Assembly (NCBI RefSeq): GCF_014197435.1
Contig: NZ_JACIFP010000001.1
Span: 2,294,001-2,358,000 of the forward strand
Reading direction: 5' to 3'
Length of the DNA stretch: 64,000 nt
DNA from: Gordonia humi
GTDB lineage: Bacteria; Actinomycetota; Actinomycetes; Mycobacteriales; Mycobacteriaceae
Shown here: positions 28,206 to 37,162 of the stretch, in pieces
Layout of the letters: each line of letters starts with the position of its first letter
How positions within the stretch are numbered: position 1 is the first letter of the stretch
Program-made: the position numbers and the translations under genes
The notes under the pieces: generated by a model
The model's input: only the letters and a program-made list of their open reading frames with translations
Database searches by the model: none
What the model was told of the DNA's origin: nothing

Positions 28206-29438
28206 GTGTCCGTAGCCGGAATCGATCGACCCGAGGCGGTCCGCAGTGCGGATTGGCTCGAGCTGATCCGCCCGGGGGATCTCGTCGTGGTGGCCCAAGG
28301 GGTCGGCGAGCCGACGGTGCTCCTCGAGACGGTCCTCGCCGCGTCGCCCGACGACGTCGACCTGTTCGTCGGTCTGTCGCACAGTGCGGCGTTGGCGCCG
28401 CCGGCCGCGATGCCGCTGCTGTCGTTCGGTGCGCTCGGGCCGCTCGGTGCGCCGGCGCACCGGGGGCGCGTCGGAGTGATACCCGCACACTTCGACGATC
28501 TGCCGCGTGTGCTGCGCGAACGCGGGCAGGACATCGTCGTGCTGATCCAGGTGGGACCGGTTGATGCCGACGGCACACACGGTCTCGGCATGGCGGTCGA
28601 CCACACCTACGAGCTGCTCGCTCATGCACGGGTGGTGGTCGCGGAGGTCAACGATCAGATGCCGCCCACTGCCTCGCCGCGGATCGCCGCTGCCACGTTC
28701 GACGCGGTGGTCGAGACGTCCCGACCGTTGCCGGTGGTCGCGACTCCGCCGACGACCGGCGTGCACGATCGGATCGCCGAGCACGTCGCGGGTCTCGTGC
28801 CGGATGAGGCCACGCTGCAACTCGGCATCGGCGCGATGGCTTTCGCGATCGGGCGCGCGCTCTCTGATCGCGTCGGGCTCTCGGTTCGATCGACGCTCGT
28901 CGGTGACTGGCTTCTCGAACTCGAACGCTCCGGCAGCATCCGCACCGGCGGTGGCGCCGTCGTCATCAGTGAGGCCGCCGGCTCCGCCGAGCTCTACGAC
29001 CTCGTGACTCGCGGTGCGATCCCGGTTCGTCCGGTCGCCGACGTCGTCGGTCCCGCCGCGCGCGGTGAAGTGGCCCGCTTCGTCGCCGTCAACTCCGCGC
29101 TCGAAGTCGACCTCACCGGGCAGGTCAATGCCGAAGCGCTTCCGACCGGATACATCGGCGGGATCGGTGGTCAGTCCGAGTTCCTCCGCGCCGGGCAACG
29201 TTCTCCCGGCGGCCGGTCGATCGTCGCGCTTCCGGCGACCGCCGGGCGATACTCGCGCATCGTCGGCTCCCTGACCGGAGACGCGGTCACGTCGCCTCGA
29301 TCGAACGTCGACTTCGTCGTCACCGAACACGGAGTGGCCGATCTTCGTGGCCGGAGCCTTGCCGAACGAGCGGACGCACTGATCGCGATCGCCGCTCCCG
29401 AACATCGCACCACCCTCAAGGAAGGACTCGCACGATGA
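28206..29438 (+). CDS. Acetyl-CoA hydrolase/transferase family protein with altered active site
   Basis: A 410-residue protein of the acetyl-CoA hydrolase/4-hydroxybutyrate CoA-transferase family. Fold markers are LQLGIGAMAFAIGRAL (QxGIG loop), GGIGGQSEFLRAGQRSPGGRSIVALPAT and FVVTEHGVADLRG near the end. In the family the catalytic Glu lies in a HTEM-type sequence; the matching place here reads RSTLVGDW, so the Glu seems to be lost. Either it works without the glutamyl-CoA intermediate or it is a binding protein. GTG 28206 follows AGGTG. First gene of the cluster; its stop overlaps the next start (ATGA). Confidence 0.8.
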   Translation: MSVAGIDRPEAVRSADWLELIRPGDLVVVAQGVGEPTVLLETVLAASPDDVDLFVGLSHSAALAPPAAMPLLSFGALGPLGAPAHRGRVGVIPAHFDDLPRVLRERGQDIVVLIQVGPVDADGTHGLGMAVDHTYELLAHARVVVAEVNDQMPPTASPRIAAATFDAVVETSRPLPVVATPPTTGVHDRIAEHVAGLVPDEATLQLGIGAMAFAIGRALSDRVGLSVRSTLVGDWLLELERSGSIRTGGGAVVISEAAGSAELYDLVTRGAIPVRPVADVVGPAARGEVARFVAVNSALEVDLTGQVNAEALPTGYIGGIGGQSEFLRAGQRSPGGRSIVALPATAGRYSRIVGSLTGDAVTSPRSNVDFVVTEHGVADLRGRSLAERADALIAIAAPEHRTTLKEGLAR

Positions 29439-30454
29439 GCGCCGTACTCACCGATGCCGTCGACGTCGACACGACCGGACCGATCGATGTCGCCGAGCGG
29501 CTCGGCCAGTTCCTCGCCGCGAACGCCGTCGACGGAACGATCACCGATCTTCGCCGCGCGGGCAGCGGGCGATCCCGCGACAACTGGCTCTTCGATCTCG
29601 TCTCCGCCGACGGAACCCGCGAGCCGTTGATCCTGCGTACCGATCCCGACGGCGGTCTCATCGACACCGATCGCGCCGTCGAGTTCGCGGTTCTGCGCGC
29701 GCTCGAAGGCGGAACTCTGCCGACGCCGGTCGCTCGCTGGCTCGACGCGGACGGAACGTCCATCGGTCGGCCGTCGCTCGTCATGCGCCGGTTGCCCGGA
29801 GAGTGCGACTACCGGGTCCTCCGGAACGGCACGCGTTCGCTCGCCGAGCGCACCGATCTGGCTCGCGCATTCTGCGACCTCCTCGCCGATGTTCACCGGG
29901 TGGACTGGCGTGCGCTCGGCCTCGGCGACGTCCTGGCCGACCCCGGACTCGAAGCGGCACGTCACGAACTCGACGCATGGTCGGCCGTACTGCGCGTCGA
30001 TCAGCTCGAACCGCAACCCGAACTCGAGTACGCGATCGCGGTGCTCGCCGAGCACGCGCCCACCGCGGGGTCCACGGTCCTCGTGCACGCGGACTACAAG
30101 CCCGGCAACATCCTGCTCGAAGGACAGGAGGTGACCGCCCTCCTCGACTGGGAGCTGGCACACCTGGGCGATCCGCTCGAAGACCTCGGCTGGGTCACCC
30201 AGCCTCTACGAGCGGCCGAGCACACGATCGACGACGCCTGGAGCGCGGACGATCTGATCACGCACTACGAATCGGTCACCGGTACGTCCGTCGACCGCGA
30301 CGCGGTGCGATGGTGGGTCGCCTTCTCCTCGTTCAAGACCGCCGTCATGCAGGTGAGCGGACTCCGAGCCTTCGTCGAAGGCCGCGCGGAAGAACCGTAC
30401 CGACCCACCCGCCGAGTGCTCTCGGCGCTTCTCGACGCCGTGGAGGAACTCTGA
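29435..30454 (+). CDS. Phosphotransferase-family protein (APH fold, ACAD10-like)
   Basis: A 339-residue aminoglycoside-phosphotransferase-fold protein. Catalytic loop VLVHADYKPGNILLE (about 213-227, the HxDxxxxN pattern) and metal-binding LLDWELAHLGDPLEDLGW (235-252) are intact, and LVMRRLPGECDYR is typical of the ACAD10/11-like branch. Such proteins are thought to phosphorylate hydroxyacyl-CoA or hydroxy acid substrates in catabolic clusters rather than antibiotics. It is coupled at both ends by ATGA and TGATG overlaps. Confidence 0.85.
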   Translation: MSAVLTDAVDVDTTGPIDVAERLGQFLAANAVDGTITDLRRAGSGRSRDNWLFDLVSADGTREPLILRTDPDGGLIDTDRAVEFAVLRALEGGTLPTPVARWLDADGTSIGRPSLVMRRLPGECDYRVLRNGTRSLAERTDLARAFCDLLADVHRVDWRALGLGDVLADPGLEAARHELDAWSAVLRVDQLEPQPELEYAIAVLAEHAPTAGSTVLVHADYKPGNILLEGQEVTALLDWELAHLGDPLEDLGWVTQPLRAAEHTIDDAWSADDLITHYESVTGTSVDRDAVRWWVAFSSFKTAVMQVSGLRAFVEGRAEEPYRPTRRVLSALLDAVEEL

Positions 30455-30813
30455 TGCGACCGACCATCGACGAACAGCTCGGCGGCGCATCGCGCCTGCT
30501 GACGCTCGCCGAGAACGAACCCGACGCCGAGGGCGTCACCGAACTCGTTCGCAACGCGCGGCGCCTGGTCGACCGCGTGTCCTCCTCGTGGGCGGCGGCC
30601 GAACCGTTCCTGCGCGGCGACAACGCGGAGCTGGCGGCGCTCCTGGAGACGGCCGACCCCACCCCGCCCGATCCCGGGCTGCAGCGGGTCGTCGACGTCA
30701 ACGAATCGCTGCGTTTTCGACTCTCCGACCGTATCCGCGATCTCGGACCGGGCGCGTCCCGCGATGAGATCGGCACCTACCTGCGACGGCGACTGACCGT
30801 CGATCCGACCTGA
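30454..30813 (+). CDS. Small helical protein paired with the phosphotransferase
   Basis: A 119-residue soluble, charged, mostly helical protein. The ATG overlaps the phosphotransferase stop by one base and GGAGG lies eight bases upstream. Small proteins of this kind often follow ACAD10-like phosphotransferase genes in actinobacteria (DUF6285-like), and the N-terminal helix (ARRLVDRVSSSWAAAEPFL) recalls them, though I cannot confirm the family. Likely a partner or regulator of the kinase. Confidence 0.7.
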   Translation: MRPTIDEQLGGASRLLTLAENEPDAEGVTELVRNARRLVDRVSSSWAAAEPFLRGDNAELAALLETADPTPPDPGLQRVVDVNESLRFRLSDRIRDLGPGASRDEIGTYLRRRLTVDPT

Positions 30814-30831
30814 CGTGAGGTGAGGACACCC

Positions 30832-31971
30832 ATGACCGATGATCACGGCCTGTTCGTCGACGACGAGCACTTCGCCGAGCAGTTTCCGCTGACCCCGATG
30901 GACGATTACATGATCCATCAGACGCCGGACCCGGTCCGCGTCATGTGGACCGGCGACCCGCGCGCCTACGAGCGCTTCTGGATGGTCTCGCACGACAGCA
31001 CCGGCGACATCGTCGTCGCCACCGGAGCCAGCTTCTATCCGAACCTCGACCGCGCCGAGGCCTACGCCATCGTCAACGTCCGCGGTCGACACAGCGCGGT
31101 CCGCAGCTTCCGCAGCATCGGCGCCGACCGTGCCGATCTCCGTATCGGGCCGATCGTTCCGCAGATCGTCCGCGGCCTGCGCGAATGGCGTTACGTCCTC
31201 GAGCCCAACGAGCAGGGTATCGCCTACGACATCACCTTCACCGACACCACTCGGCAGGTGTTCCGCGAGCCGTTGTCGAACTCCACCAGCGGGAGCCCGC
31301 GAGGTCGTCGCGGCGACGTGACCAGTGGATTCGAAGGCTTCGGCACCGTCTCCGGCTGGGTCGAGGTGGACGGCGAGCGCATCGAGCTGAGTCCCGGCTC
31401 GGTCGGTACCCGCGATCGGCACTGGGGGACCGGCCGCGGTGTCGGCGGACCCGCGCTGTCGCTCGGCGGACGTCTGCACGTGGGCACCAACGGCAATGCG
31501 TTCGTCGCGTTCGACGACTGGACGATCTGGGGCGACCGGCTCTACTACCCGTTCGGTGATCAGAAGAAGGGCTGCGCCAAGGTGTTCAAACCGACACGGC
31601 GGCTCCGATTCGAGCCGGACACCCAAGTGTTCGCCGAGGCGATCGTCGACTACGAGTTCGACACCGGTGAGAAGGCGCAGCTGCACTACGAGAAGATCGG
31701 GCAGCAGACCGCGTTCCTACGGTGCGGCATGTACGGCGGCACGCCGGGCGGCGACATCCATCAGGGCGGCTACGACGGCCCGGACATGACCGAGGGCGAG
31801 ACCCTCGACGTCACCCTGCCGCGGACGCGTATCGGCGTCCGCGGTCTCGATGAGCACCTGTGCCGTGTGACCCGCGACGACGGTGCGAGCACGCTGGGGA
31901 TCTATCAGACGATCGATCCCGTCGCGTTCGAGGCGTGCACCTCCGGACGGAAGGGGTGGGACTTCCTCTAG
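30832..31971 (+). CDS. DUF7064/7065-like protein of a catabolic cluster
   Basis: A 379-residue soluble beta-rich protein. It begins with FPLTPMDDYMIHQTPDPVR and carries GSVGTRDRHWGTGRG near residue 190, a RDxxWG motif seen in a lipocalin-like family found near steroid, terpene and fatty-acid degradation genes. The C-terminal half has further beta strands (ADTQVFAEAIVDYEFDTGEKAQLHYEKIG-like). No enzyme activity is assigned to the family; binding or conversion of a hydrophobic acyl or ring compound is plausible. 18 bases after the preceding gene. Confidence 0.7.
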   Translation: MTDDHGLFVDDEHFAEQFPLTPMDDYMIHQTPDPVRVMWTGDPRAYERFWMVSHDSTGDIVVATGASFYPNLDRAEAYAIVNVRGRHSAVRSFRSIGADRADLRIGPIVPQIVRGLREWRYVLEPNEQGIAYDITFTDTTRQVFREPLSNSTSGSPRGRRGDVTSGFEGFGTVSGWVEVDGERIELSPGSVGTRDRHWGTGRGVGGPALSLGGRLHVGTNGNAFVAFDDWTIWGDRLYYPFGDQKKGCAKVFKPTRRLRFEPDTQVFAEAIVDYEFDTGEKAQLHYEKIGQQTAFLRCGMYGGTPGGDIHQGGYDGPDMTEGETLDVTLPRTRIGVRGLDEHLCRVTRDDGASTLGIYQTIDPVAFEACTSGRKGWDFL

Positions 31972-32062
31972 GCGCCGACCGGTGCTGGAGATGTGAACCG
32001 ACCGCGGACATCTCCGACAATCCCGGGATGTATCTTCCACCCATGAATCCTCAGGAGTAGTA

Positions 32063-33466
32063 ATGACCAACGATCTGCACAGCCGGGGGGTACAGACGCG
32101 CATCGCAGTCGCGTGTCTGATCGGCAACTTCCTCGAGTACTTCGAGTTCGCCCTCTACGGGTTCTTCGCAGTGGCCATCGGATCGACGTTCTTCCCGTCG
32201 GACAGTTCGACGGCGTCGCTCCTCAAGTCGCTCGCGGTGTTCGGCGTCGCGTTCCTGCTGCGGCCCGTCGGCGGCGTCATCTTCGGCATCATCGGCGACC
32301 ACACCGGTCGTCGAGCGGCGCTGAGCATCAGCATCGTGGTGATGGGTCTGGCCACCGCGCTGATCGGCCTGCTGCCGGGGTATGTGACCATCGGGATAGC
32401 CGCGCCGATCCTCCTCGTGGTGCTCCGCTGCGTGCAGGGCGTCGCGGTCGGCGGCGAGTGGGGCGCCAGCTCGGCGTTCCTGATCGAGACCGCGAAGCCG
32501 AACCGCCGCGGCATCCGCGGCAGCCTCCCGTCGACCGGTGCCGCCCTCGGCCTCGTGTTCGGCAGCCTGCTGGCCCTGATCTTCACCCTGGGCTTCTCGG
32601 CCGAGGTCCTGGCCAATTGGGGTTGGCGCATCCCGTTCCTGTTCGCCGCCCCGCTGAGCCTGCTCGGTCTGTTCATTCGCCGTCGCCTCGAAGACACACC
32701 GGTGTTCCTGGAACTGCAGAAGGACGAGGACCGTCCGCGCCCCCGCGTCCGCGACGCATTCCGCCGCGATCAGGCCAAGGCCATCGGCGTCACGTTCTGC
32801 TTCTCGTGGATCTGCGGTGTCGGCCTGTACTACCTGGGTACGTACGTCGTGAACTTCCTCTCGTCGACGGCGGGCGTCGGTAAGACCGAATCGATCATTC
32901 TGACCTGCATCGGCCTGATCATCTACGCCTGCCTGTGCCCGGTGGCCGGCCGGATCTCGGACAGGATCGGTCGACGCAAGACCATCCTGTTCGGTTGTGC
33001 AGGACACACGATCCTCGGTATTCCGTTGTTCATGCTGCTCGGTACGGGCAGCGTGGCACCCGTCCTGATCGCTCTCGTCGTCTACGCGATCTTCCAGGCG
33101 CCGATCAACGCGAACACTTCGCTGATCCTCGTCGAGATGTTCCCGGCGTCGACGCGACTGACCGGCGGCTCGGTCGGTTTCAACCTGGGCGTCGGTGCAC
33201 CGTCGGGCTTCGGTCCGCTGATCGGCGCATCGCTGGTCACCGCGACCGGTCTCAAATTCGCCCCGGGGTTCTTCCTCGCAGGCGTCGCGCTGATCTGCGG
33301 CGTGATCCTGTACTTCCTGCTTCCGGAGACGGCCGGGCGCGATCTCCTCAGCGAACACGATGCGACGAAGGACGTCCCGGCGTCCCGAGGCAAGGCCGCG
33401 GTCGCCACGAACGACGAGGCCGCCGCGGTCCCGACCGCGAGCAGCAGCTTCTCGACCGCTGGTTGA
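32063..33466 (+). CDS. MFS transporter of the metabolite:H+ symporter (MHS) family
   Basis: A 467-residue, 12-helix transporter. The MHS pattern is clear: GNFLEYFEFALYGFFAVAIGSTFFP in helix 1, LRPVGGVIFGIIGDHTGRR (motif A), RCVQGVAVGGEWGASSAFLIE near helix 4, and PASTRLTGGSVGFNLG late in the protein. Relatives include the shikimate, alpha-ketoglutarate and proline/betaine transporters, so it probably imports the small acid degraded by this cluster. AGGAG lies before the ATG. A Ser/Ala-rich tail of about 30 residues is dispensable-looking. Confidence 0.88.
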   Translation: MTNDLHSRGVQTRIAVACLIGNFLEYFEFALYGFFAVAIGSTFFPSDSSTASLLKSLAVFGVAFLLRPVGGVIFGIIGDHTGRRAALSISIVVMGLATALIGLLPGYVTIGIAAPILLVVLRCVQGVAVGGEWGASSAFLIETAKPNRRGIRGSLPSTGAALGLVFGSLLALIFTLGFSAEVLANWGWRIPFLFAAPLSLLGLFIRRRLEDTPVFLELQKDEDRPRPRVRDAFRRDQAKAIGVTFCFSWICGVGLYYLGTYVVNFLSSTAGVGKTESIILTCIGLIIYACLCPVAGRISDRIGRRKTILFGCAGHTILGIPLFMLLGTGSVAPVLIALVVYAIFQAPINANTSLILVEMFPASTRLTGGSVGFNLGVGAPSGFGPLIGASLVTATGLKFAPGFFLAGVALICGVILYFLLPETAGRDLLSEHDATKDVPASRGKAAVATNDEAAAVPTASSSFSTAG

Positions 33467-33532
33467 GTCGGTGAGGCGCGTCGGCGCCGAATCGTGTCGA
33501 ACCACCGCCCTCCCGCCCTCGAAAGGATCCTC

Positions 33533-34585
33533 ATGACCCCCACCGTCCCCGACACGATGAACGTCGCCGCGCTGGCCCAGCTGGGACCCGCCGACGCCGC
33601 GTTCGAGGCGGTCGTGCGGCCGGTGCCGCGCCCGGGGCCGGGAGAGTTCCTCGTGAAGATCGCCGCCTGCGGGGTATGCGGTCACGACGCACTCGCCCGC
33701 CGCGGTGAACTCGCCGCGACGGTCGGCGACGTCCTCGGCCACGAGATCGCCGGCGTCGTGGTGGCCGCCGGTTCCGGCGATGTCGCCGACTGGGTCGGCA
33801 GGCGAGTCGCCCTGGTGCAGCGTCGTCCCTGCGGACAGTGCCCGGACTGTGCACGCGGCGCGACGTCGCAGTGCCGCCGCGGTCCGGGGTTCTACGGAGA
33901 CGATCTGCCGGGCGGGTACGCCGAGTACGTCCTCGCCGACCCGCTCAACGCCGTCCGCCTGCCCGACGGTGTGGCCGACGAGGTCGCCGCGGTGGCCTCG
34001 TGCGGCATCGGCACCGGTCTGCACGCGCTGCGCAAGGCCCGGCTCGAGGCGGGCGACGTCGTCGTCATCACCGGTGCGGGCGGCGGTGTCGGATTCAACG
34101 CCGTCCGTACCGCCAAGGCCCTCGGGCTCGGCGTGATCGCCTGTACCGGCGACGACGCGAAGGTCGCGTCGATCGTCGAAGCGGGTGCGGATCGGGTGCT
34201 GGTGCGCCCCGACGTGGCCGCGGTCCGGGGCTGCGCACGCGACCTGGACCGGCCGCGGGGCGTGGACGCCGTCATCGAGGTGACCGGCGGACCGACGTTC
34301 GCGACGAGCCTGCGGGTCCTCCGGCCCGAGGGGCGACTCGTCCTGGTCGGAAACACTGTTCCCGCCGATCTGGCGATCGCTCCCGGGCTGACAATTGTGA
34401 AAGAACTACAAGTGATCGGGTCGGCACACGCGACGCGGGCCGATCTGCAGGAGGTGATCGACATGATCGATACGAAACGATTGGATCCTATTCGGCCGCG
34501 ACGGCTTCCGATGAGTGAAGCGTCGACGGCGCACGCCGCCCTCGACGAGCGCACCGCGACCGGTCGGACGGTGCTGGTCCCGTGA
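33533..34585 (+). CDS. Zinc-dependent medium-chain alcohol dehydrogenase
   Basis: A 350-residue MDR dehydrogenase. Catalytic zinc ligands are CGVCGHD and GHEIAG (about residues 42-66), the structural zinc cysteines are PCGQCPDCARGATSQC (about 98-113), and the NAD(P) fold begins at ITGAGGGVGFNAV near 177. It would oxidise an alcohol to an aldehyde or ketone, or run in reverse. ATG 33533 after AAAGGA is chosen over an upstream GTG. Coupled to the ligase by ATGA... specifically a GTGA overlap at 34582-34585. Confidence 0.88.
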   Translation: MTPTVPDTMNVAALAQLGPADAAFEAVVRPVPRPGPGEFLVKIAACGVCGHDALARRGELAATVGDVLGHEIAGVVVAAGSGDVADWVGRRVALVQRRPCGQCPDCARGATSQCRRGPGFYGDDLPGGYAEYVLADPLNAVRLPDGVADEVAAVASCGIGTGLHALRKARLEAGDVVVITGAGGGVGFNAVRTAKALGLGVIACTGDDAKVASIVEAGADRVLVRPDVAAVRGCARDLDRPRGVDAVIEVTGGPTFATSLRVLRPEGRLVLVGNTVPADLAIAPGLTIVKELQVIGSAHATRADLQEVIDMIDTKRLDPIRPRRLPMSEASTAHAALDERTATGRTVLVP

Positions 34586-36282
34586 GCGTCTCGACCTACT
34601 TCGATTCGGACAACGTCCTCGGCCCGCTGCCGTGGCCGCACGACTCGGATCTGCCCGATGCGCAGACCCTCCCCGAACTCCTCGACGACACCGCGCGGCG
34701 TCGTCCCGATGCGCCCGCCCTCGTCGCGGGCGACGTCCGCCTCACCTACCGCGAGCTGGCCGATCGGGTCCATCGGTTCGCGGCCGCGCTCGCCGATCTC
34801 GGCGTGGTACGGGGAACCCGGGTCGCCGTCCTCGGCACGAACACCGCCGATTGGATGATCGCGGTCCACGGCGCGATGCGTGTGGGCGCCCGCGTCGACG
34901 CGTTCAACACCTGGGTGCGCGCATACGATCTCGATCACCTCCTCGCCGCATCGGAGGCCGAGGTCCTGGTCACCATCGCCTCGGTGCGCCGGACCGACAT
35001 GCTCGGCGAGTTCAAGGAGCTCGTGCCCGAGATGTGGGAGGCGCCTGCCGGTGGCGTGATCCGCAGTGCGAGATTCCCGGCGCTGCGGCACATGATCGTA
35101 TTCGACGGTCCGCGACTGGACACTCCGGTGCCCGACGTCGCACTGGCCTTCGAGGATCTGCTGGTCGAGGGGTCCGCGGTCCCGCCGATCGCGGCGCGGG
35201 CCGACGACCCCGCGTTCGTGCTGTACACGTCGGGGTCGACGTCGAAGCCGAAGGCCGTCCCACTGACTCACCGCGCCGACATCGAGAACGCGTACGCGAT
35301 CGGGCTGCGCATGGGCATCGGCGGTGACGATCGGATCTGGCTCGGTTCGCCCCTGTTCTGGAGTTTCGGCGTCGCCAACGCCGCCGGCGTCGCCCTGAGT
35401 CACGGCGCGTGCCTGGTGCTGCAGGAGGAGTTCGCGCCGCAGGCCGCCGCCGATCTGATGGCGGCCGAGCACGTCACCGCGGCCTACCTTCTGCCGAGCA
35501 TGGCCGATGCGCTCGCGGCCACTGTGCCCGAGCAGGTGCGGGCGATCGATTCGCTGCGGACCGGTCTGACGATCGGCCGTCCGGACGAGATCGCCCGCGT
35601 CGTCACCGAGCTCGGGATCTCGGAGATCTGCAGCGTGTACGGATCCACCGAGACCTACGGCAACTGCTGCGCGACGTCGTACGCCGACCCGCTGGACATC
35701 CGACTCACCACACAGGGCCGTCCGTTCCCTGGCGTCATGCTGCGCGTGGTCGACCTGGAGTCCGGTGCCGTCCTCGAGCCGAACACTCCGGGCGAACTGC
35801 AGGCCAAGGGGCGTGTCACGCCCGGCTACCTGCGCGACGACGAGGCGAACGACGCCGCGTTCACCGACGACGGCTGGTTCCGCACCGGAGACACCGTGAT
35901 CATCACCGATGAGGGACGCGTCCAGTTCCAGAGTCGGCACACCGACATGATCAAGACCTCTGGCATCAACGTCTCGCCCGCCGAGGTCGAGGGCTTCATC
36001 AGCACTCATCCGGGCGTCGCCGAGGTCGCGGTGGTGGGGGCCGAGCATCCGTCCAAGGGCGAGGTGGTCGTGGCCTTCGTCGTTCCGGCTCCGGGCGCCG
36101 ATCTCGAGAGCGCGGAGCTGCGGGCGTTCTGCAGGTCCGGGATGGCCAGCTATAAGGCGCCGTGGGCCGTGGAGGTCGTGTCCGAACTCCCGCGGACCAA
36201 CACCGGAAAGATGGTACGCAAGGATTTGAAATCGTCCGCGCGGGAGGCCGTGAGCCAGGCGATGGCAGTACAGGCAGGGTGA
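34582..36282 (+). CDS. AMP-dependent acyl-CoA synthetase (ANL superfamily)
   Basis: A 566-residue adenylate-forming ligase. The P-loop YTSGSTSKPKAVPLTH lies near 214-229, the A5 motif YGSTETYG near 353, the A8 hinge WFRTGDTVIITDEGRVQFQSRHTDMIKTSG near 432-461, and the catalytic C-terminal lysine in RTNTGKMVRKDL near 540. It activates a carboxylic acid to its CoA thioester; chain type cannot be told from sequence alone. Its place after the alcohol dehydrogenase fits oxidation of an alcohol to an acid and then activation, though no aldehyde dehydrogenase is in the cluster. Confidence 0.9.
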   Translation: MSVSTYFDSDNVLGPLPWPHDSDLPDAQTLPELLDDTARRRPDAPALVAGDVRLTYRELADRVHRFAAALADLGVVRGTRVAVLGTNTADWMIAVHGAMRVGARVDAFNTWVRAYDLDHLLAASEAEVLVTIASVRRTDMLGEFKELVPEMWEAPAGGVIRSARFPALRHMIVFDGPRLDTPVPDVALAFEDLLVEGSAVPPIAARADDPAFVLYTSGSTSKPKAVPLTHRADIENAYAIGLRMGIGGDDRIWLGSPLFWSFGVANAAGVALSHGACLVLQEEFAPQAAADLMAAEHVTAAYLLPSMADALAATVPEQVRAIDSLRTGLTIGRPDEIARVVTELGISEICSVYGSTETYGNCCATSYADPLDIRLTTQGRPFPGVMLRVVDLESGAVLEPNTPGELQAKGRVTPGYLRDDEANDAAFTDDGWFRTGDTVIITDEGRVQFQSRHTDMIKTSGINVSPAEVEGFISTHPGVAEVAVVGAEHPSKGEVVVAFVVPAPGADLESAELRAFCRSGMASYKAPWAVEVVSELPRTNTGKMVRKDLKSSAREAVSQAMAVQAG

Positions 36283-36286
36283 GAGC

Positions 36287-37162
36287 ATGACACGCGAAGA
36301 CAACTGGGGCCGGTGGGGCGACGCCGACGAGACCGGAGCCCTGAACCTCGTCGATCCGGCGACGACGGTCGCCGCGCTCGGCGCCGTCGCCAGCGGGCGG
36401 GTGGTGTCGTTGGCACAACCCGCCGGTGCGGCAGCAGGAGTTCCGGCGCACCGGAACGGGTCGGCGCGATACATGGATCGTGACGCGGGCGACTACGCGC
36501 TCGGCGCCCGTTCGCCGAACGGATTCCGGTTCGCCGAGGACACGGTCACCATCTCGACGCACAGCGGAACGCACGTCGACGCGCTGTCGCACACGTGGAG
36601 CGGCGATCAGCTGTACAACGGGCATTCGTCGGCCAACATCCGCTCCACCTCGGGTGCGCGACGTCTCGGCGCTGAGAAGCTGCGCTCGGTGGTCACGCGC
36701 GGGATCCTGGTGGACCTCGTCGAGGACAACGGCGGACCACTCGCGCCGTCGACACCGGTCGGCGCGGACGCGCTCGAACGCGCATATGCCACGGCCGGAA
36801 CCGAGCCGCAGATCGGCGACGCAGTGCTGCTCCGCACCGGTTGGTGGGACCCGGCGAAATCGCCCGCCGAGTACTTCGACCTCGAACCCGGCCTCGACAT
36901 CGGAGCCGCGCGCTGGTTGGCCGACCACGACGTCGCCATCGTCGGCGCGGACAACTACGCCGTCGAGCAGCAGCCGTCGCCGGACGGCTCGACGTTCCCC
37001 GTCCATCTGCATCTGATCCACAAGTTCGGCATTCCGTTGATCGAGAACCTCGACCTCGACGAACTCGCCGCGACCGGGCGGAAGGTGTTCGTCTTCGTGT
37101 TCGCCCCGATTCCGCTGGCCGGCTCCACCGCGAGCCCCGTGACCCCGTTGGCGATCCTGTGA
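36287..37162 (+). CDS. Cyclase-family (kynurenine formamidase-like) metal hydrolase
   Basis: A 291-residue protein of the PF04199 cyclase family. The metal-binding signature HSGTHVDALSHTW lies near residues 90-102, and the matching GADNYAVEQQP and FPVHLHLIHKFGIPLIENLDLDEL segments are near 220-260. Family members hydrolyse amides or lactone-like bonds or open rings in aromatic and cyclic acid breakdown. In this cluster it may open or hydrate a ring. Five bases after the ligase; coupled to the CoA-transferase by a GTGA overlap. Confidence 0.85.
   Translation: MTREDNWGRWGDADETGALNLVDPATTVAALGAVASGRVVSLAQPAGAAAGVPAHRNGSARYMDRDAGDYALGARSPNGFRFAEDTVTISTHSGTHVDALSHTWSGDQLYNGHSSANIRSTSGARRLGAEKLRSVVTRGILVDLVEDNGGPLAPSTPVGADALERAYATAGTEPQIGDAVLLRTGWWDPAKSPAEYFDLEPGLDIGAARWLADHDVAIVGADNYAVEQQPSPDGSTFPVHLHLIHKFGIPLIENLDLDELAATGRKVFVFVFAPIPLAGSTASPVTPLAIL

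Noticed and set aside
32051..34024. 657-codon minus-strand open frame over the transporter gene
   Set aside because: Highly charged low-complexity product opposite a clear 12-helix transporter.
33892..36474. 860-codon minus-strand open frame over the dehydrogenase and ligase genes
   Set aside because: Shadow frame; the plus-strand proteins have full catalytic motifs and operon overlaps.
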